The translations under genes were made by a program, and so were the position numbers. Below the pieces are notes generated by a model. The model did not search any database, was not told the DNA's origin, and saw only the letters and a list, made by a program, of their open reading frames with translations. A DNA stretch of 64,000 nucleotides from Apostichopus japonicus. Taxonomy: Eukaryota > Echinodermata > Holothuroidea > Aspidochirotida > Stichopodidae. Location of the stretch: the NCBI RefSeq assembly GCF_037975245.1, contig NC_092577.1:14904013-14968012 (forward strand), written 5' to 3'. Of the stretch, positions 10,292 through 20,870 are shown piece by piece (within the stretch, counting starts at the first letter, position 1; the number at the start of each line of letters is the position of its first letter).

Positions 10292-12226
10292 TTTTTGGTT
10301 CCTTGCTAAAAGCAAAGGAACCTATGTATTCATGTTGGCGTGTGTGTGTGTGTGTGTGTGTGTGTGACGCTTAAGCTTGTATGCACGATAACTCAACAAG
10401 GGATTGACTGATCATGATCAAACTTGGTGGGTGGGTGGCCCATAGTGAGTAGATGAACCCTATTGTTTTTGGTGCCCACAAAGGTCATCAAAGGTCAGTT
10501 ATGGTCCAAAAACCCAAAATACTAAAACTGCAATAACTCCCAGTGCCAATGTGCGACAAGGTTGATATTTTGGGACAAGTTGTGAACTGGTTAGGGAAAC
10601 ATTTTGAAACTTAACGGTCATGTGATCTGAGGTCACCAAAGGTCAATTAATGTTAAAAAACTAGTTTTTTTGCGATCACTTGAGAACGAATTGTCCGTTA
10701 GGGTTGGGAGTTGCTTCAGTGTAATCCAATTGTCAACCCACATCTGGGTGACCCTTGACCTCAATTTGACCTCTGGTGACCTTTTCATGTTTTGGGGATT
10801 TTTACAGTTTCGATGCTATTTTCAGATGTCAAAGGTACCTTTCGATCATAAATATCGATAGGTTGACCCCCGTGTGACCTTTGTGTGCGAACTTATAAGG
10901 GGTCAAAGTTTTCGGTCGGAGTTAGGATGGCTGTACAGACTTATCGTGTTGATTTTTGGAATCAGCAGATCAAACTACATTTGAAACCAAGGTCAAAAGG
11001 TCAAAGGTCACATTAGAAAAAATGTGCTTAGTTTGGGAGAAAACGGGCGAAAAAGAAAATGTTTGGTTTTGATGCTAGATTTGGATATCAAAGGTACCTT
11101 CCGATCAAAAATGTCAATGGGTTGACACCCGGGTGACCTTTGTGTGTAAAGTTATACAAGGTCAAAGTTAATTTTCAGACATTTAATGCAATAACTCCCA
11201 GGGCCAAGGTGTAACAAGGTTGATATTTTGGGACAAGCTGCAAATGGTATAGAGGAATATTTTCAAACTTAATGGTCATGTGATCCGAGGTCATCAAAGG
11301 TCAATTAATGTTAAAAAACTAGTATTTTGGGTGAGAAAATGGGCAAAGAAAAAAATGTTTGAATTTTTACAGTTTTGATGCTATATTCACGTCTCACCAA
11401 TCAAAAATGTCAATAGGTTTACCCCAGGTGACCTTTGTGTGTGAAGTTATATGAGGTCAAAGTAAATTTTCAGGCATTTAGTGCAATAATTCCCAGTTCC
11501 AAGGTGTGACACGGTTGATATTTTGGGACAAGTTGCAAATGGTATAGGGGAATATTTTCAAACTTAACGGTCATGTGATCCGAGGTCACCAAAGGTCAAT
11601 TAATGATAAAATAGTATTTTTGAGATAACTTGAGAACGAATTGTCCGTTAGGGTTGGGAGTTGCTTCAATGCAATCCAATTGTCGACCCGCATCTGGGTG
11701 ACCCTTGACCTCAATTTGACCTATGGTGACCTTTTCATGTTTTGGGGATTTTTACAGTTTCGATGCTATTTTCAGATGTCAAAGGTACCTTCTGATCATA
11801 AATGTCAATGGGTTGACCCCCGTGTGACCTTCGTGTGCGGAGTTATACAAGGTCAAAGTTAATTTTCAGACATTTAATGCAATAACTCTCAGTCCCAAGG
11901 TGTGACACGGTTGATATTTTGGGACAAGTTGCTAATGGTATAGGGGAATATTTTCAAAATTAACGGTCATGTGATCCGAGGTCACCAAAGGTCAATTAAT
12001 GATAAAAAAACTAGTATTTTTGTGATAACTTGAGAACGAACTGTCCGTTAAGGTTGGGAGTTGCTTCAATGTAATCCAGTTGTCGACCCGCAATTGATAT
12101 CAGGGCTTAGCATTACTTTGGCAACAAAAGTTTGTGAGCATAAATTACTGTTGTTGTATTAGGGCTTTGTTTGAAATTTCCCTATGAATGGAACTAATGA
12201 AGAGCAGCAAGGAACCATGAAATGTT
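10292..12226 (+). mobile_element. ~1.9-kb 'GGTTCCTTGCT' element with internal AGGTCA-rich tandem array
   Basis: The left end GGTTCCTTGCT (about 10297) forms a hairpin with the following AGCAAAGGAACC and is followed by a (TG)n run. The right end AGCAAGGAACC (about 12212) is the exact inverse of the left eleven bases. Inside, a 300-400-bp unit recurs. The word GTTGATATTTTGGGACAAG starts at about 10561, 11219, 11513 and 11909, each time followed by GGTCATGTGATC and a DR4-type AGGTCA pair. No transposase is encoded. A short non-autonomous DNA element carrying an expanded satellite is the simplest reading. Confidence 0.6.
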
Positions 12227-12247
12227 TTCATTCTGGTTTTAGTCAGG

Positions 12248-12497
12248 CTCTCCAGTTATACACTGAATAACTCAACATGTTTCTATCTTCCCTCCAACCC
12301 TACTTTAGATCCCTGACAACCAATCTCAACAACCATGTCTTCCAATTCATCCACTCTGAAGATGATCCTCTCCAGTTATGTCACTGAATAACTCAACATA
12401 CTGTATTTCTATCTTCTCTCCAACCCTACTGTAGATCCCTGACAATTAACCAATCTCAACAACCATGTCTTCCAACTCATCCGCTCTGAAGATGATC
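12248..12497 (+). repeat. Tandem duplication (~120 bp x 2) over the first coding exon border of the flavin reductase gene
   Basis: Unit A starts at 12248 and unit B at 12368; both open with CTCTCCAGTTAT. Each carries a pyrimidine tract plus acceptor (CCCTACTTTAG or CCCTACTGTAG), the 5' untranslated stretch CCAATCTCAACAACC, an ATG and the next ten codons. Unit B continues into the real exon. Unit A diverges after codon 12 and stops at 12389-12391. Confidence 0.85.
12335..12391 (+). other. Duplicated start-codon ORF (19 codons with stop), potential upstream ORF
   Basis: This is the upstream copy of the flavin reductase start region. It encodes 12 near-identical residues (MSSNSSTLKMIL), then six unrelated ones and a stop. 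It is out of frame with the main ATG at 12465. It would act as an upstream ORF only if the exon began at the unit A acceptor or earlier. Confidence 0.5.
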
Positions 12498-12597
12498 CTC
12501 TTTCTAGGGACGTACCGAGAGAACCGTGTCGGTATTCGGGTCGCCAACTTCATGAAGAAGCAGATGGAAGCTAGAGGATATGAGGTTTTATTCTTTG
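12465..12597 (+). CDS. Flavin reductase coding exon 1
   Basis: Residues 1-44 plus one base. The ATG at 12465 follows CAACAACC. The exon ends at a GTAATT donor. It carries the first beta strand and the FMN phosphate loop. Confidence 0.85.
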
Positions 12598-14902
12598 GTA
12601 ATTATGTAATTTAAAAACTAATCTGAATTATTAATTTTAATATACAGTATAATCTGGTACGGCATCTGTAGAGAAATTAAGCACTTGGATATGATCAAGA
12701 TGCATGTACCAATTGAAAGATACAGGACATGCAGGGATGTGCTCAGGAATATTTGAGTGCCGGGCAGATTGTGCGGTAGTGTGATCCACACCCTGGGAGA
12801 GGGATCTCATGGGTGGGGTACCCCCTCCCCACTGGACAAATTTGCACATGAAGTATGCTTGGTGGTGCTATTTTTCCTATTCTGTGCCATGTATTCTCCC
12901 AGATTTTGGTTATGGTAAAATTTGTTAAATTATCATCAAAAAAGTGCCGGGCGGAAATGTTTAAAGTATTGTTTGTGCTGGGCGGCATTCAGAACTGCTG
13001 GGAGCAGCCGCCTGGTGCCGCCCAGTGTGAGCACGTCTCTGGACGTGTCAAAAGCAAGAGTATTTTGGACACAGTACAGTACCTTACCATATTTTGTTTA
13101 GTATTTTACAGAAGGCGAAATGTTTAATGAAATGTTAAATCGTACCTGTAATGTGTCATATGTATAAACCATTCCTTGTTTCTCAGACTTCCTCCTATCT
13201 TCAATCAGATGCTGAAAATATGGAGTTCCCAATCCTGAAGAAACCGGTACATTTCTACAAAGATTCCAACGATCTCCCTAAGGATCTAAAGACTGCTGCC
13301 AGTCAGATCAAAGACGCAGATGCGTACGTCATGGTAACCGGAGAATACAACCATTCCATCCCTCCAGGATTGGCCAACATGCTCAACTACTTCCCGGGCT
13401 CTATTTATAGTTATAAACCTTCGGGAATTGTCTGCTACTCTCCAGGTAAATAGCTGTACTGTTTGCATACCGACTCCTCTCATGAATACCTGTCTTAGAT
13501 CAAATAAATGGCATTGTTTTCCCATCACATTCACACCAGTTCAATTGGATTATAGATTCTGTACACTAATAACTGAGCCATTCAGTCCTTAGTTCATGGC
13601 TATTACCTTAAATAACCCTATTGTCACCACAGTACCTTGCATAAACAATGGATAAGGCCCAAGATTCATTATATTAAACCTGAAAAGCAGTAGAGACTGT
13701 TTATCAAGAGAAAGTGGATTTTCTAAATTTCTTTCTGAAAGCAAAAAGGATTCATGAGGGTGGCATGTATATATGTGTATGTTTGTGTATATATGTGTAT
13801 GTTTGTGTACTACTGTATGTATGTATGCTTGTGTATGTTACACCCCATCTTAAACATGACAACTGCAATAGTATAGCTTGGATTCACTTCATACCTACAT
13901 ACAGTACAGTAGTGTATAGAATGACCTTAATAGTGAGTACATGAAGCATGTTGTATTTTGTGGAAATCAAAGGTCAACAGGTCTGAAGACCATGCAAGCA
14001 TGTTAACTGAATTTAACTTTATACGTGGAATGTACAGTAAATCACTTGAAATAGACCGCAAGAACCCTGCTGTTGCTTGTTAGATCTTAATAATCATGTT
14101 ACAGTAGTTCAACAGAGGTCAATGTTTTAAACTTTGTAAACATCACAACTCCATAATTAAATGTTATTAGACAACCGGACAAAATCCATTTATATATAAA
14201 TTAATCACTGTGTTGGTGTGCATGGTAAACTGTGTATTTATGTTGTCCATTTTTTGCAGTATGCATAATAATGTTTGATTTTTAACTCCCTGACTGGAGC
14301 GGTAAGACTATACACTGTTACAAAGCTTTACTCGGGAGAGGTACGTGTGTTGATGATCACTGAACCAAAGTTAACGCAGCAAGCTCTGAACTAGTCTTGA
14401 TGCTGTTAGTTTGATAAGGATGAATACATCTCAGACCAAAATGTGAATTTGTAGCCTCCAGGAGAAATCTTTGAGGGTAGGGGGTTGGGGGGGGATGGGG
14501 GAGGGAGGGAGGTTGGGAATTAATGTGTTTGTATTGAGTCAAGTACAAAGGAGATTGACACTGGCTACCACATTAAACGTCCATTCTGAAATGACCTTTG
14601 ACATCTCACAGTATTGTGTATGGATGATGGACCTGTTCAGTCACACATGCCTTTCCGTTCTATTCTCAGGGATTTACGGCGGGATGCGGGCCGCCATCCA
14701 GCTCCGCTCGCTCACAGCTGAGATCGGTTGCCTCAGCGTCTCAAACATCTTCGGTATCCCCCAAGTTCACAAAGCCATCGACGAGGAGGGGAACCCCATC
14801 GACGATCACATGGAGAAGGGCGCCAAGAAGATGTTGGACCAACTGGAATGGCACGCCACCGCCATGAAGAACCACAGAGCCGCCGTCGGGGTCCCCAAGT
14901 AG
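12465..14902 (+). CDS. NADPH-dependent FMN reductase family protein, complete, three coding exons, 200 aa
   Basis: Joined exons 12465-12597, 13209-13445 and 14670-14902 give a 603-nt frame ending in TAG. The product is a flavodoxin-fold oxidoreductase of the NADPH-dependent FMN reductase family; such proteins bind FMN and reduce it, or quinones, in the cytosol. The FMN phosphate-binding loop after the first strand reads GTYREN at residues 15-20. The family signature GEYNHSIPPG is at 89-98 and SPGIYGGMRAA at 122-132, matching the usual 180-200-residue length. Phase-1 joins at both introns restore conserved residues: Asp45 after the first strand-helix unit and Gly124. Borders are FFG|GTAATT, TCAATCAG|AT, CCAG|GTAAAT and TTCTCAG|GG. 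A likely acceptor just upstream (CCTACTGTAG) implies an untranslated first exon further left. The substrate is not evident. Confidence 0.9.
12732..13041. mobile_element. Short hAT-like non-autonomous element in flavin reductase intron 1
   Basis: The left end CAGGGATGTGCTCA and the inverted right end CAGAGACGTGCTCA match at 12 of 14 bases and begin CAGRG, as hAT ends do. The flanks GACATG and GACGTG are suggestive but do not make a clean 8-bp duplication. Internal GTGCCGGGCGG words recur in inverted form. The element is 310 bp and non-coding. Confidence 0.55.
13209..13445 (+). CDS. Flavin reductase coding exon 2
   Basis: Residues 45-123 plus shared codons. The acceptor at 13208 was preferred over the stronger-looking TTTCTCAG at 13186, because only 13209 keeps the phase-1 frame and yields the expected FFDAENMEFP join. 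Using 13187 would give a stop after nine codons. Confidence 0.85.
14475..14517 (+). other. G-quadruplex-prone tract in flavin reductase intron 2
   Basis: At least five G runs of three or more within about 43 bases on the sense strand, some 150 bp upstream of the exon 3 acceptor. Confidence 0.6.
14670..14902 (+). CDS. Flavin reductase coding exon 3 and stop
   Basis: Residues 124-200, ending VGVPK and TAG. The exon is markedly more G/C-rich than the surrounding introns, as expected of coding sequence here. Confidence 0.88.
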
Positions 14903-15640
14903 ATTCCATACCTGGCCAGTCTTGTGTGTAGAGAACAGTAATCTTATAGTTTTCATTGGGTATCAGTTATTCATCTTTATGTAGTCCAGTAGTCTTCTCA
15001 GGGTGGATTTCCTCTGGGCATCTCATTTATAGAGTATGTCATACATAATATTGGTAGTTTGGTATAAAGTTGTTCTTAGGCATAGTGCCTTTAAGTTAGA
15101 AGTGCCTATCACTGAATCATCTCGAGAAAAGTTGTCAAGGCGCTAGTGGTGGCACTCATAGTTTCAAGCCAATTGTACGCTGATTTGAGGGTTGCCTTTA
15201 TTTAGTCTCCTTTGAAGTCTGGTTCCTTTGGTGTCCACCAACAGTAAGGTTGGATAGTTTACCTCCGAGTTGAAAACCATGGAATTTAGACACCAGCTCA
15301 CACAGGATTGCCTGAAAGGTCGACTGGCCCATTGGTGATTGGTTTCAGGTATAAAATAGAATACCATTGCACCGGTCAATCCATTAAAAGTTCCACTATC
15401 ACACCATCAACTGCCCTGTGTCAAGCTTAAATAGCAAATCTGTATTGTTTCCTAAATTGAAGTTAACCTTTTCTAGAGAACTTGCCAGGTTTATACCAAT
15501 TAAATTGCAAAATGTTGAAGAGAGTTGAAAGTAGAATACAACTTGGTTTGGGGAAACTGCTCTAAGATAAAAAAAAAAAAAACAGCTTAGACAGTTGATA
15601 AAGGAATATCTGAATAAATGGTCCCACGCAGTCTTTCAAA
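14903..15640 (+). other. Flavin reductase 3' untranslated region with poly(A) signal
   Basis: AATAAA at 15613-15618 is the first canonical signal after the stop codon. An ATTAAA variant near 15384 could serve a shorter form. The true end is unknown. Confidence 0.45.
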
Positions 15641-15649
15641 CATTAGCGG

Positions 15650-16420
15650 GTTTATATTTTATGAGAAAGTCGCAAACAGAATCGTTAAGGAAAATTATGA
15701 AGGAATTGTTAATATGCACTTTTTTGGGGGTTCAGTGTTAATGTCAGGGCTACAGTGTACACCTCGCACCTGATGACACCAGCAATGTAAGGTTAGGCTT
15801 TGTTAGGAGACAACTATATTGTTGATTACATTTACGTAGCTTAAAAAAGTATGAAAAACTTGCCTGGCCATTTCTGATTTGCCACGATACAGATTATTAT
15901 GCACCATAACAAGAGACTTAAAAAGAATTAAGGAGACAATATAATAATTTGGTACTTACTATTTGACATGCAAGAGAGTAAAACAAAAATTGATGTGAGG
16001 TTCTGGAGAAAATAATGAAGACTCGTGAAGAAAGACAGATGGATTTGAATAATATCCACACTTGTACATTACTGGTCACTAGATGTATTTTAAACTTGTG
16101 CAATGGCTGAAAAGATTTAGCAGTGGGTTGCTGTCATCAGAAATATTAAAAAGAAGCTTTTATTCTATAAACCTGGCAGGTTAGGATAAATATTGAACAT
16201 GCACACAAGGATGCAACCACGTATACTTCTGGAGGCTTTAGCTCCCCAGGTATGGAATCAGGGGATTCATTAACTCCTACCCCCCCCCCCCTCCCCAACC
16301 TCCCTCCACTGGCAGACGGAATGTATAACATTTATGTCAAGTTACAACCTAAACAGTGGAAAAAATTGTAAAAATGTTTCAGAAGTGCAAAACATTGCAC
16401 CATTTTTGCATCTACTGTAT
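15650..16420. other. Intergenic stretch, nothing recognised
   Basis: AT-rich, with a C11 run at about 16280. No exon-like region on either strand. Confidence 0.5.
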
Positions 16421-16424
16421 GCAC

Positions 16425-16570
16425 CCTCCACATTAAAACCACCTTCCATGGAAGACATAACATCATAGCACCCTCACCTTTAAACCCCCATCCATGGACA
16501 ACTTACATGTTAGCACCCTCACCTTCAACCCCCCCCCCCCCATGGACGACGTAACATCTAAGCACCCTGC
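16425..16570. repeat. Three degenerate tandem copies of a ~60-bp unit
   Basis: Repeated AGCACCCTC..CCATGGA..ACAT blocks: CACCCTCCACATTAAAACC, GCACCCTCACCTTTAAACC and GCACCCTCACCTTCAACC. Confidence 0.65.
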
Positions 16571-16899
16571 CCCAGTAAAGAATCGTGGTTGTTATGGATT
16601 TGGTTTGTTACGATCATGAACTGATTTAAAACTCTAGAATGCAAAAACAAAGATTTCTAATAAAATTTATCCTCCAGGCCATTTTGGCCTGTCAAGAGTG
16701 GAGTAGTGGACGTAAACTTTGTGCCATATATGTTGCCTTACATAAATAACTCATTCTTAGGAAAATCTAAGCAAAGAAAACAACATTGTTGGAACCTCTT
16801 CTTCAAATATAATCCGAGTGAGACTCGATGACCTTCAAAAGGATTACAACGAAAAAAGAAAGATAAAATGTCCCTGGAGGACTGCAAAGAGTACTGTGG

Positions 16900-17100
16900 T
16901 CGTCTTGATGGTTTTATCTAGGCTTTGGGGGGAGGGGGAGAAGAGGGGTGGATAGTTGAAGAGGAGAGGGAGGGGCAGAGGAGACATATATATTCATGTA
17001 TAAACATCATGTAGTATTACCAAATGGATGTGAGTTTTGGGAGTGAGGGATGGGTTGAAGGGGGTGAAGGGGGGAGGTAGAGGGTTGGTTGTTTTGAAGG
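16900..17100. other. G-rich purine tracts
   Basis: Two clusters of G runs (16920-16985 and 17035-17090) on the plus strand, separated by AT-rich sequence. Possible G-quadruplex formers. No gene. Confidence 0.5.
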
Positions 17101-17460
17101 GATCCAAACTTCAGTGATGGTTCTTGTAGCCTTCTACTACGTAGTAAATATCACATTGTAGCTCTATTGTGTTTTATCATTTCATTGATAAGTATAAAGG
17201 TTAATGTACAAAAAGATTTGCTGACAATGTGACATGTGTTTCATAAAAGCATATATAAAGAAAAATGCAAGTTTTTTCTTTGGCCTATGCACAAACACTC
17301 AAACCATATACATTTACCTTGTTAAATCTTATTTATCTCATGTTGCTTTCACAGAAGCTCTGGGTTTACTTTAGCAGAAAGATAGCTTACAAGCCTTGCA
17401 ATTCTTTCCTCCTGAATCAATGAGGACTAGAATTTTTTGATAATAATCATTCACAGTCCT

Positions 17461-17697
17461 GTGTAAGTCTCAACAACCAATAGAGTAATATTAATTAATG
17501 TGATATTTGCAGAGCATTTTGTAATAATAATCATATTTTTGTCTGAGGAGAATTAATTTTGCTCTTTTGTAACAGGACATGTGTAAGTTTCAACAACTAA
17601 TAGAGTAATATTAATGTGATATTTGCAGAGCATTTTGTAATACAATAATTGTATTTTTGTCTGAGGAGAATTAACTTTGCTCTTTTGTAACAGGACA
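17461..17697. repeat. Tandem duplication of a ~118-bp unit
   Basis: Copy 1 (17461-17578) and copy 2 (17579-17697) share GTGTAAGT, CAATAGAGTAATATTAA, TTTGCAGAGCATTTTGTAAT and TTTTGTAACAGGACA. Each carries a donor-like GTGTAAGT at one end and an acceptor-like TTTTGTAACAG at the other. Confidence 0.85.
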
Positions 17698-17811
17698 CTG
17701 AAGAGATCAAATGGAAAGTTAAGTTGAAGTCTTCTCTGAAATGACTTGAATAATTTGTGTGAATTTGAAAACAGAAACAGTGACTTAGCTCACACCAAAG
17801 AATAAATTTGC

Positions 17812-17975
17812 TTGACCATGGTGGTGGGGTCAGGTAAGTGGAACAGTTTGGAATATCTGCTCATAACTTTGCTTGACCATGGGGGTCTGGTAAGTGGAAC
17901 AGTTTGGAATGTTGCTCATAACTTTTCTTGACCATGGGGGTCGAGTAAGTGGAACAGTTTGGCATGTTGCTCTGA
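17812..17975. repeat. Three tandem copies of a ~58-bp unit
   Basis: CTTGACCATGG..GTAAGTGGAACAGTTTGG is repeated at about 17812, 17872 and 17930, each with a GTAAGT word. Confidence 0.8.
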
Positions 17976-18822
17976 AAAGTTAGCAGGACATCAATAAATA
18001 TCCATTCCAGTTTTTCTGTAAGTATCTGGAAAACATAAAGTGTATTCTACCCATGAAATTGTGATGGTAATTTTTTCAACTCTTGGCAAAGAGTTAACAT
18101 TCTTGAATTTTTCAGGTTTACTGCAGTCTTCTTTGATTCTGACATTCAAAATTGTACAAGTTTTCCTTTTATCGCAAAGAAATAAGGGCATTTATTAGAT
18201 GGATTTATAGGGTGAGGGAGGGGATTTGTGCAATGTATTTACATCCTGTCTACACCCATCTCCCTCTCCCCCCCCCCTTCAGTCCCACACACACCAACAC
18301 ACCCTTTTGGTCACCTGCATATGTCCTGCTAACAGTAATGACACCTTCATTGACACACATTTGACCAGCAGTCAAAGTACTACTATAAAGATAAGGTTTA
18401 ACAATTTTGACATGCTCATGTCAACATTTTTGATAAGATTCAGCTTTTTGTTCAGTCATGATATTGCAAGAATAAATTATGTCAAAATTATATGAAAATT
18501 GTGTAAAGTCTGATTTAAAGAGCAATCATCTTCTCATTTTGTGATTTTAATTATATTCATATTTGTGGAAAGAACTCTAGAATTAGTTGCCCTAAGTATT
18601 GGCTAAAGTGCTGTGTAGCATTTTCTCTTACTCATACAAAAGGAAATGCCACCATCATGAATGATGAAAGAGCTACTTCAATGTGATATTAATTTATGGA
18701 AGTTTTGGAAAAGAAGAATATTGAACTCTAATAATACAGTTGGAATGCTTGCTTTTTAAGCTGTTAACCTGTTTGGTATTTAGAGTTACATCAAAATCCA
18801 ACTTTATCTGTAGGGTATGATC

Positions 18823-19124
18823 AGGCGCGTAGCCAGGAATTTGCCAAGGGGGAGGCAAACCTGTAGGCAAACTATCAGAGCCCTAGACTCGGCATGCAAA
18901 CTATCTACGCGAAGCGCCACCATGGTTGGCGAGAGGCGCACAAGAAAATTTTGGCTGAAAATGCCTCTCAGATCGCTGGAAATGGCACTTCCCAGGCCTT
19001 GTAAGTTGCATCTAAGGCTTATTCTAAGCTTGAAATTACTAGCGATATCATAAAAACATACAACAAAAATATGCTCAAGGGGAGGCGGTTGCCCTCTTCG
19101 CCCCCCCCCCTTGGCTATGCGCCT
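18823..19124 (+). mobile_element. 'GCGTAGCCA' element, best-preserved copy, ~300 bp with inverted ends
   Basis: The left end CAGGCGCGTAGCCA and right end TGGCTATGCGCCTG are inverse complements with one mismatch. TATGAT lies next to each end, which hints at a target duplication but is offset by two bases on the right. No transposase is encoded; the 136-codon minus-strand frame across it is incidental. Confidence 0.65.
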
Positions 19125-19129
19125 GGCTA

Positions 19130-20620
19130 TGATTTCCCTGTGAATTACAAATTTCAGCTGAATTCCCTGGATGATGTCATTCACTCTGTTTTTGCCAGAT
19201 GCATTAAAGAACAAAAATACAACTATATTTATATCTTTGTCAAAAAAAATTCTATGAGGATGTATGTGGTTTCGAACAAATGATGCAGATGTTTACAGCC
19301 TGTCTATTCAGCAATCGACTTCAGCTACCGGAATATCGCTATAAATGTCTAAGGAGTCTGGAGTGAACTCGGACTTGTGCTGACTGTTCAATCAGTGTGG
19401 TTCCATGCCTTATTTTCAATGCCAACCTTTTAAGAAAACAAGGGTTGAAGTATTAGAATTTCTTAATCAGGGATTTAATTACAAATGGATGCTCTAATTA
19501 TGAGTCCACTGTATTACAATAAGAAAGTGTCATGGCTTTGATAAATTATTCTCAAATAAAATATTTAGGGGTGACTAAAAAATAAAAGCAATAACATATG
19601 AGTAAAATATATTTGTGTTACTCTTTATTTCTTGTCCTTAAATTATATTCTGTAACAGCACTGAAAATAGCATGAATACAAATGATTTCCCCTACAAACT
19701 GTACTTTGTTTCACCCTTCCCCTCCCACACCCACCATGCAAGATGAAAAAGAAAGCATACCATGTTAAATGCAATCTTGACTGACACTGAAAAGCAACAT
19801 CTCAAATACTGAATATGTTTCTCCAGTCACTGTAACATTAAGTAATATTAAGTGATATTAAGTAAACATTTCAAAGGGTGTGAAGACTCGCGCACAAAGA
19901 AATGTCTCATGCCGGTAATCTGACCTGGTTTCGAATGAGGTGTAACAGAAGTGTTAGATACCACCATCGATCCCAGAAAATACACACACAGCTTGCTACT
20001 GTCGGTAATTAGACACCAGTGTATAGTCAGTACATACAGCTGCGGTCAATACCCACAGCACAGTGTACAAACGATACAGCGATGGACATCTCAGGTCCAG
20101 CTAAAGATAAGGTATCACGTTTCATTACTGTCTGCATTTTGTTGCGACAAAAGGAAAACTTCACTTGTAAGCAATGGAAAGTTAACTTTATCACAGGGCG
20201 GCACACGGTTTGGGGCGAGTCTTCAACGCCTTTAAGTAAACATTTTAAGAACTTTGCTCTGCATTCAGCATTGACTCTGACTGACAGGAGCACAAACACC
20301 ACTTTTTGAGAAACTTTGGTAACATGGAGGAGGATGCTGTTGCTGTGATGCAAAATGGGGGTTTATTTTGCAACTTTTGAGACAATGTTGCAGAATATTT
20401 TGACTGCTTCTAAGGCGGTACTATGCATACAAGCTATAAACTGTACGCTACCTAGTACTTTTTGTAATCTTCTGTCATTGAACTTTCACCAAAGGTCACT
20501 GGCATCAACACTTCTTTCCAATACTCTGAGATTGACTGAGCAAGCAATCAATGCTTTACTGTACATGATATTAATGATCAAGGACTGTAATTGGTACCAG
20601 TATTGTTACACACAGTCTTA
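19130..20620. other. Intergenic stretch, no supported gene
   Basis: AT-rich. At 20082-20111 an ATG is followed by ten sense codons and a GGTATCA donor-like site, so a small first exon on the plus strand is possible but unsupported. Overlapping open frames on both strands at 20019-20353 look like noise. Confidence 0.4.
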
Positions 20621-20629
20621 GTAAGCTTG

Positions 20630-20870
20630 ATGTTCAGTATCCTTGGAGAACGCACAACAAACCTCAATAGCATGATGTACAGTAATGGTATCCCTGGAGA
20701 ACTCACAACATACCTCAATAGCTTGATGTACAATATCCATGGAGAACTCATGACATACCTCTATAGAGCTCTTGATGTACAATGTCCATGGAGAACTCAA
20801 GACATACAGTACCTCAATAGTTTGATGTACAGTACAATATCCATGGAGAACTCACAACATACCTCAAGTT
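20630..20870. repeat. Tandem repeat, ~50-60-bp unit, about five copies
   Basis: TTGATGTACA..ATCCATGGAGAACTCA..CATACCTCAATAG recurs with small indels. It lies downstream of the TMEM60-like gene, beyond its probable 3' end. Confidence 0.8.

Noticed and set aside
13187-13208. Flavin reductase exon 2 starting at the stronger TTTCTCAG acceptor (13186)
   Set aside because: It would put a TGA nine codons into the exon. The acceptor at 13208 keeps the frame and restores conserved residues.
20019-20353. Overlapping 94-108-codon frames on both strands
   Set aside because: No domain, no plausible splice partners and composition like non-coding flanks.
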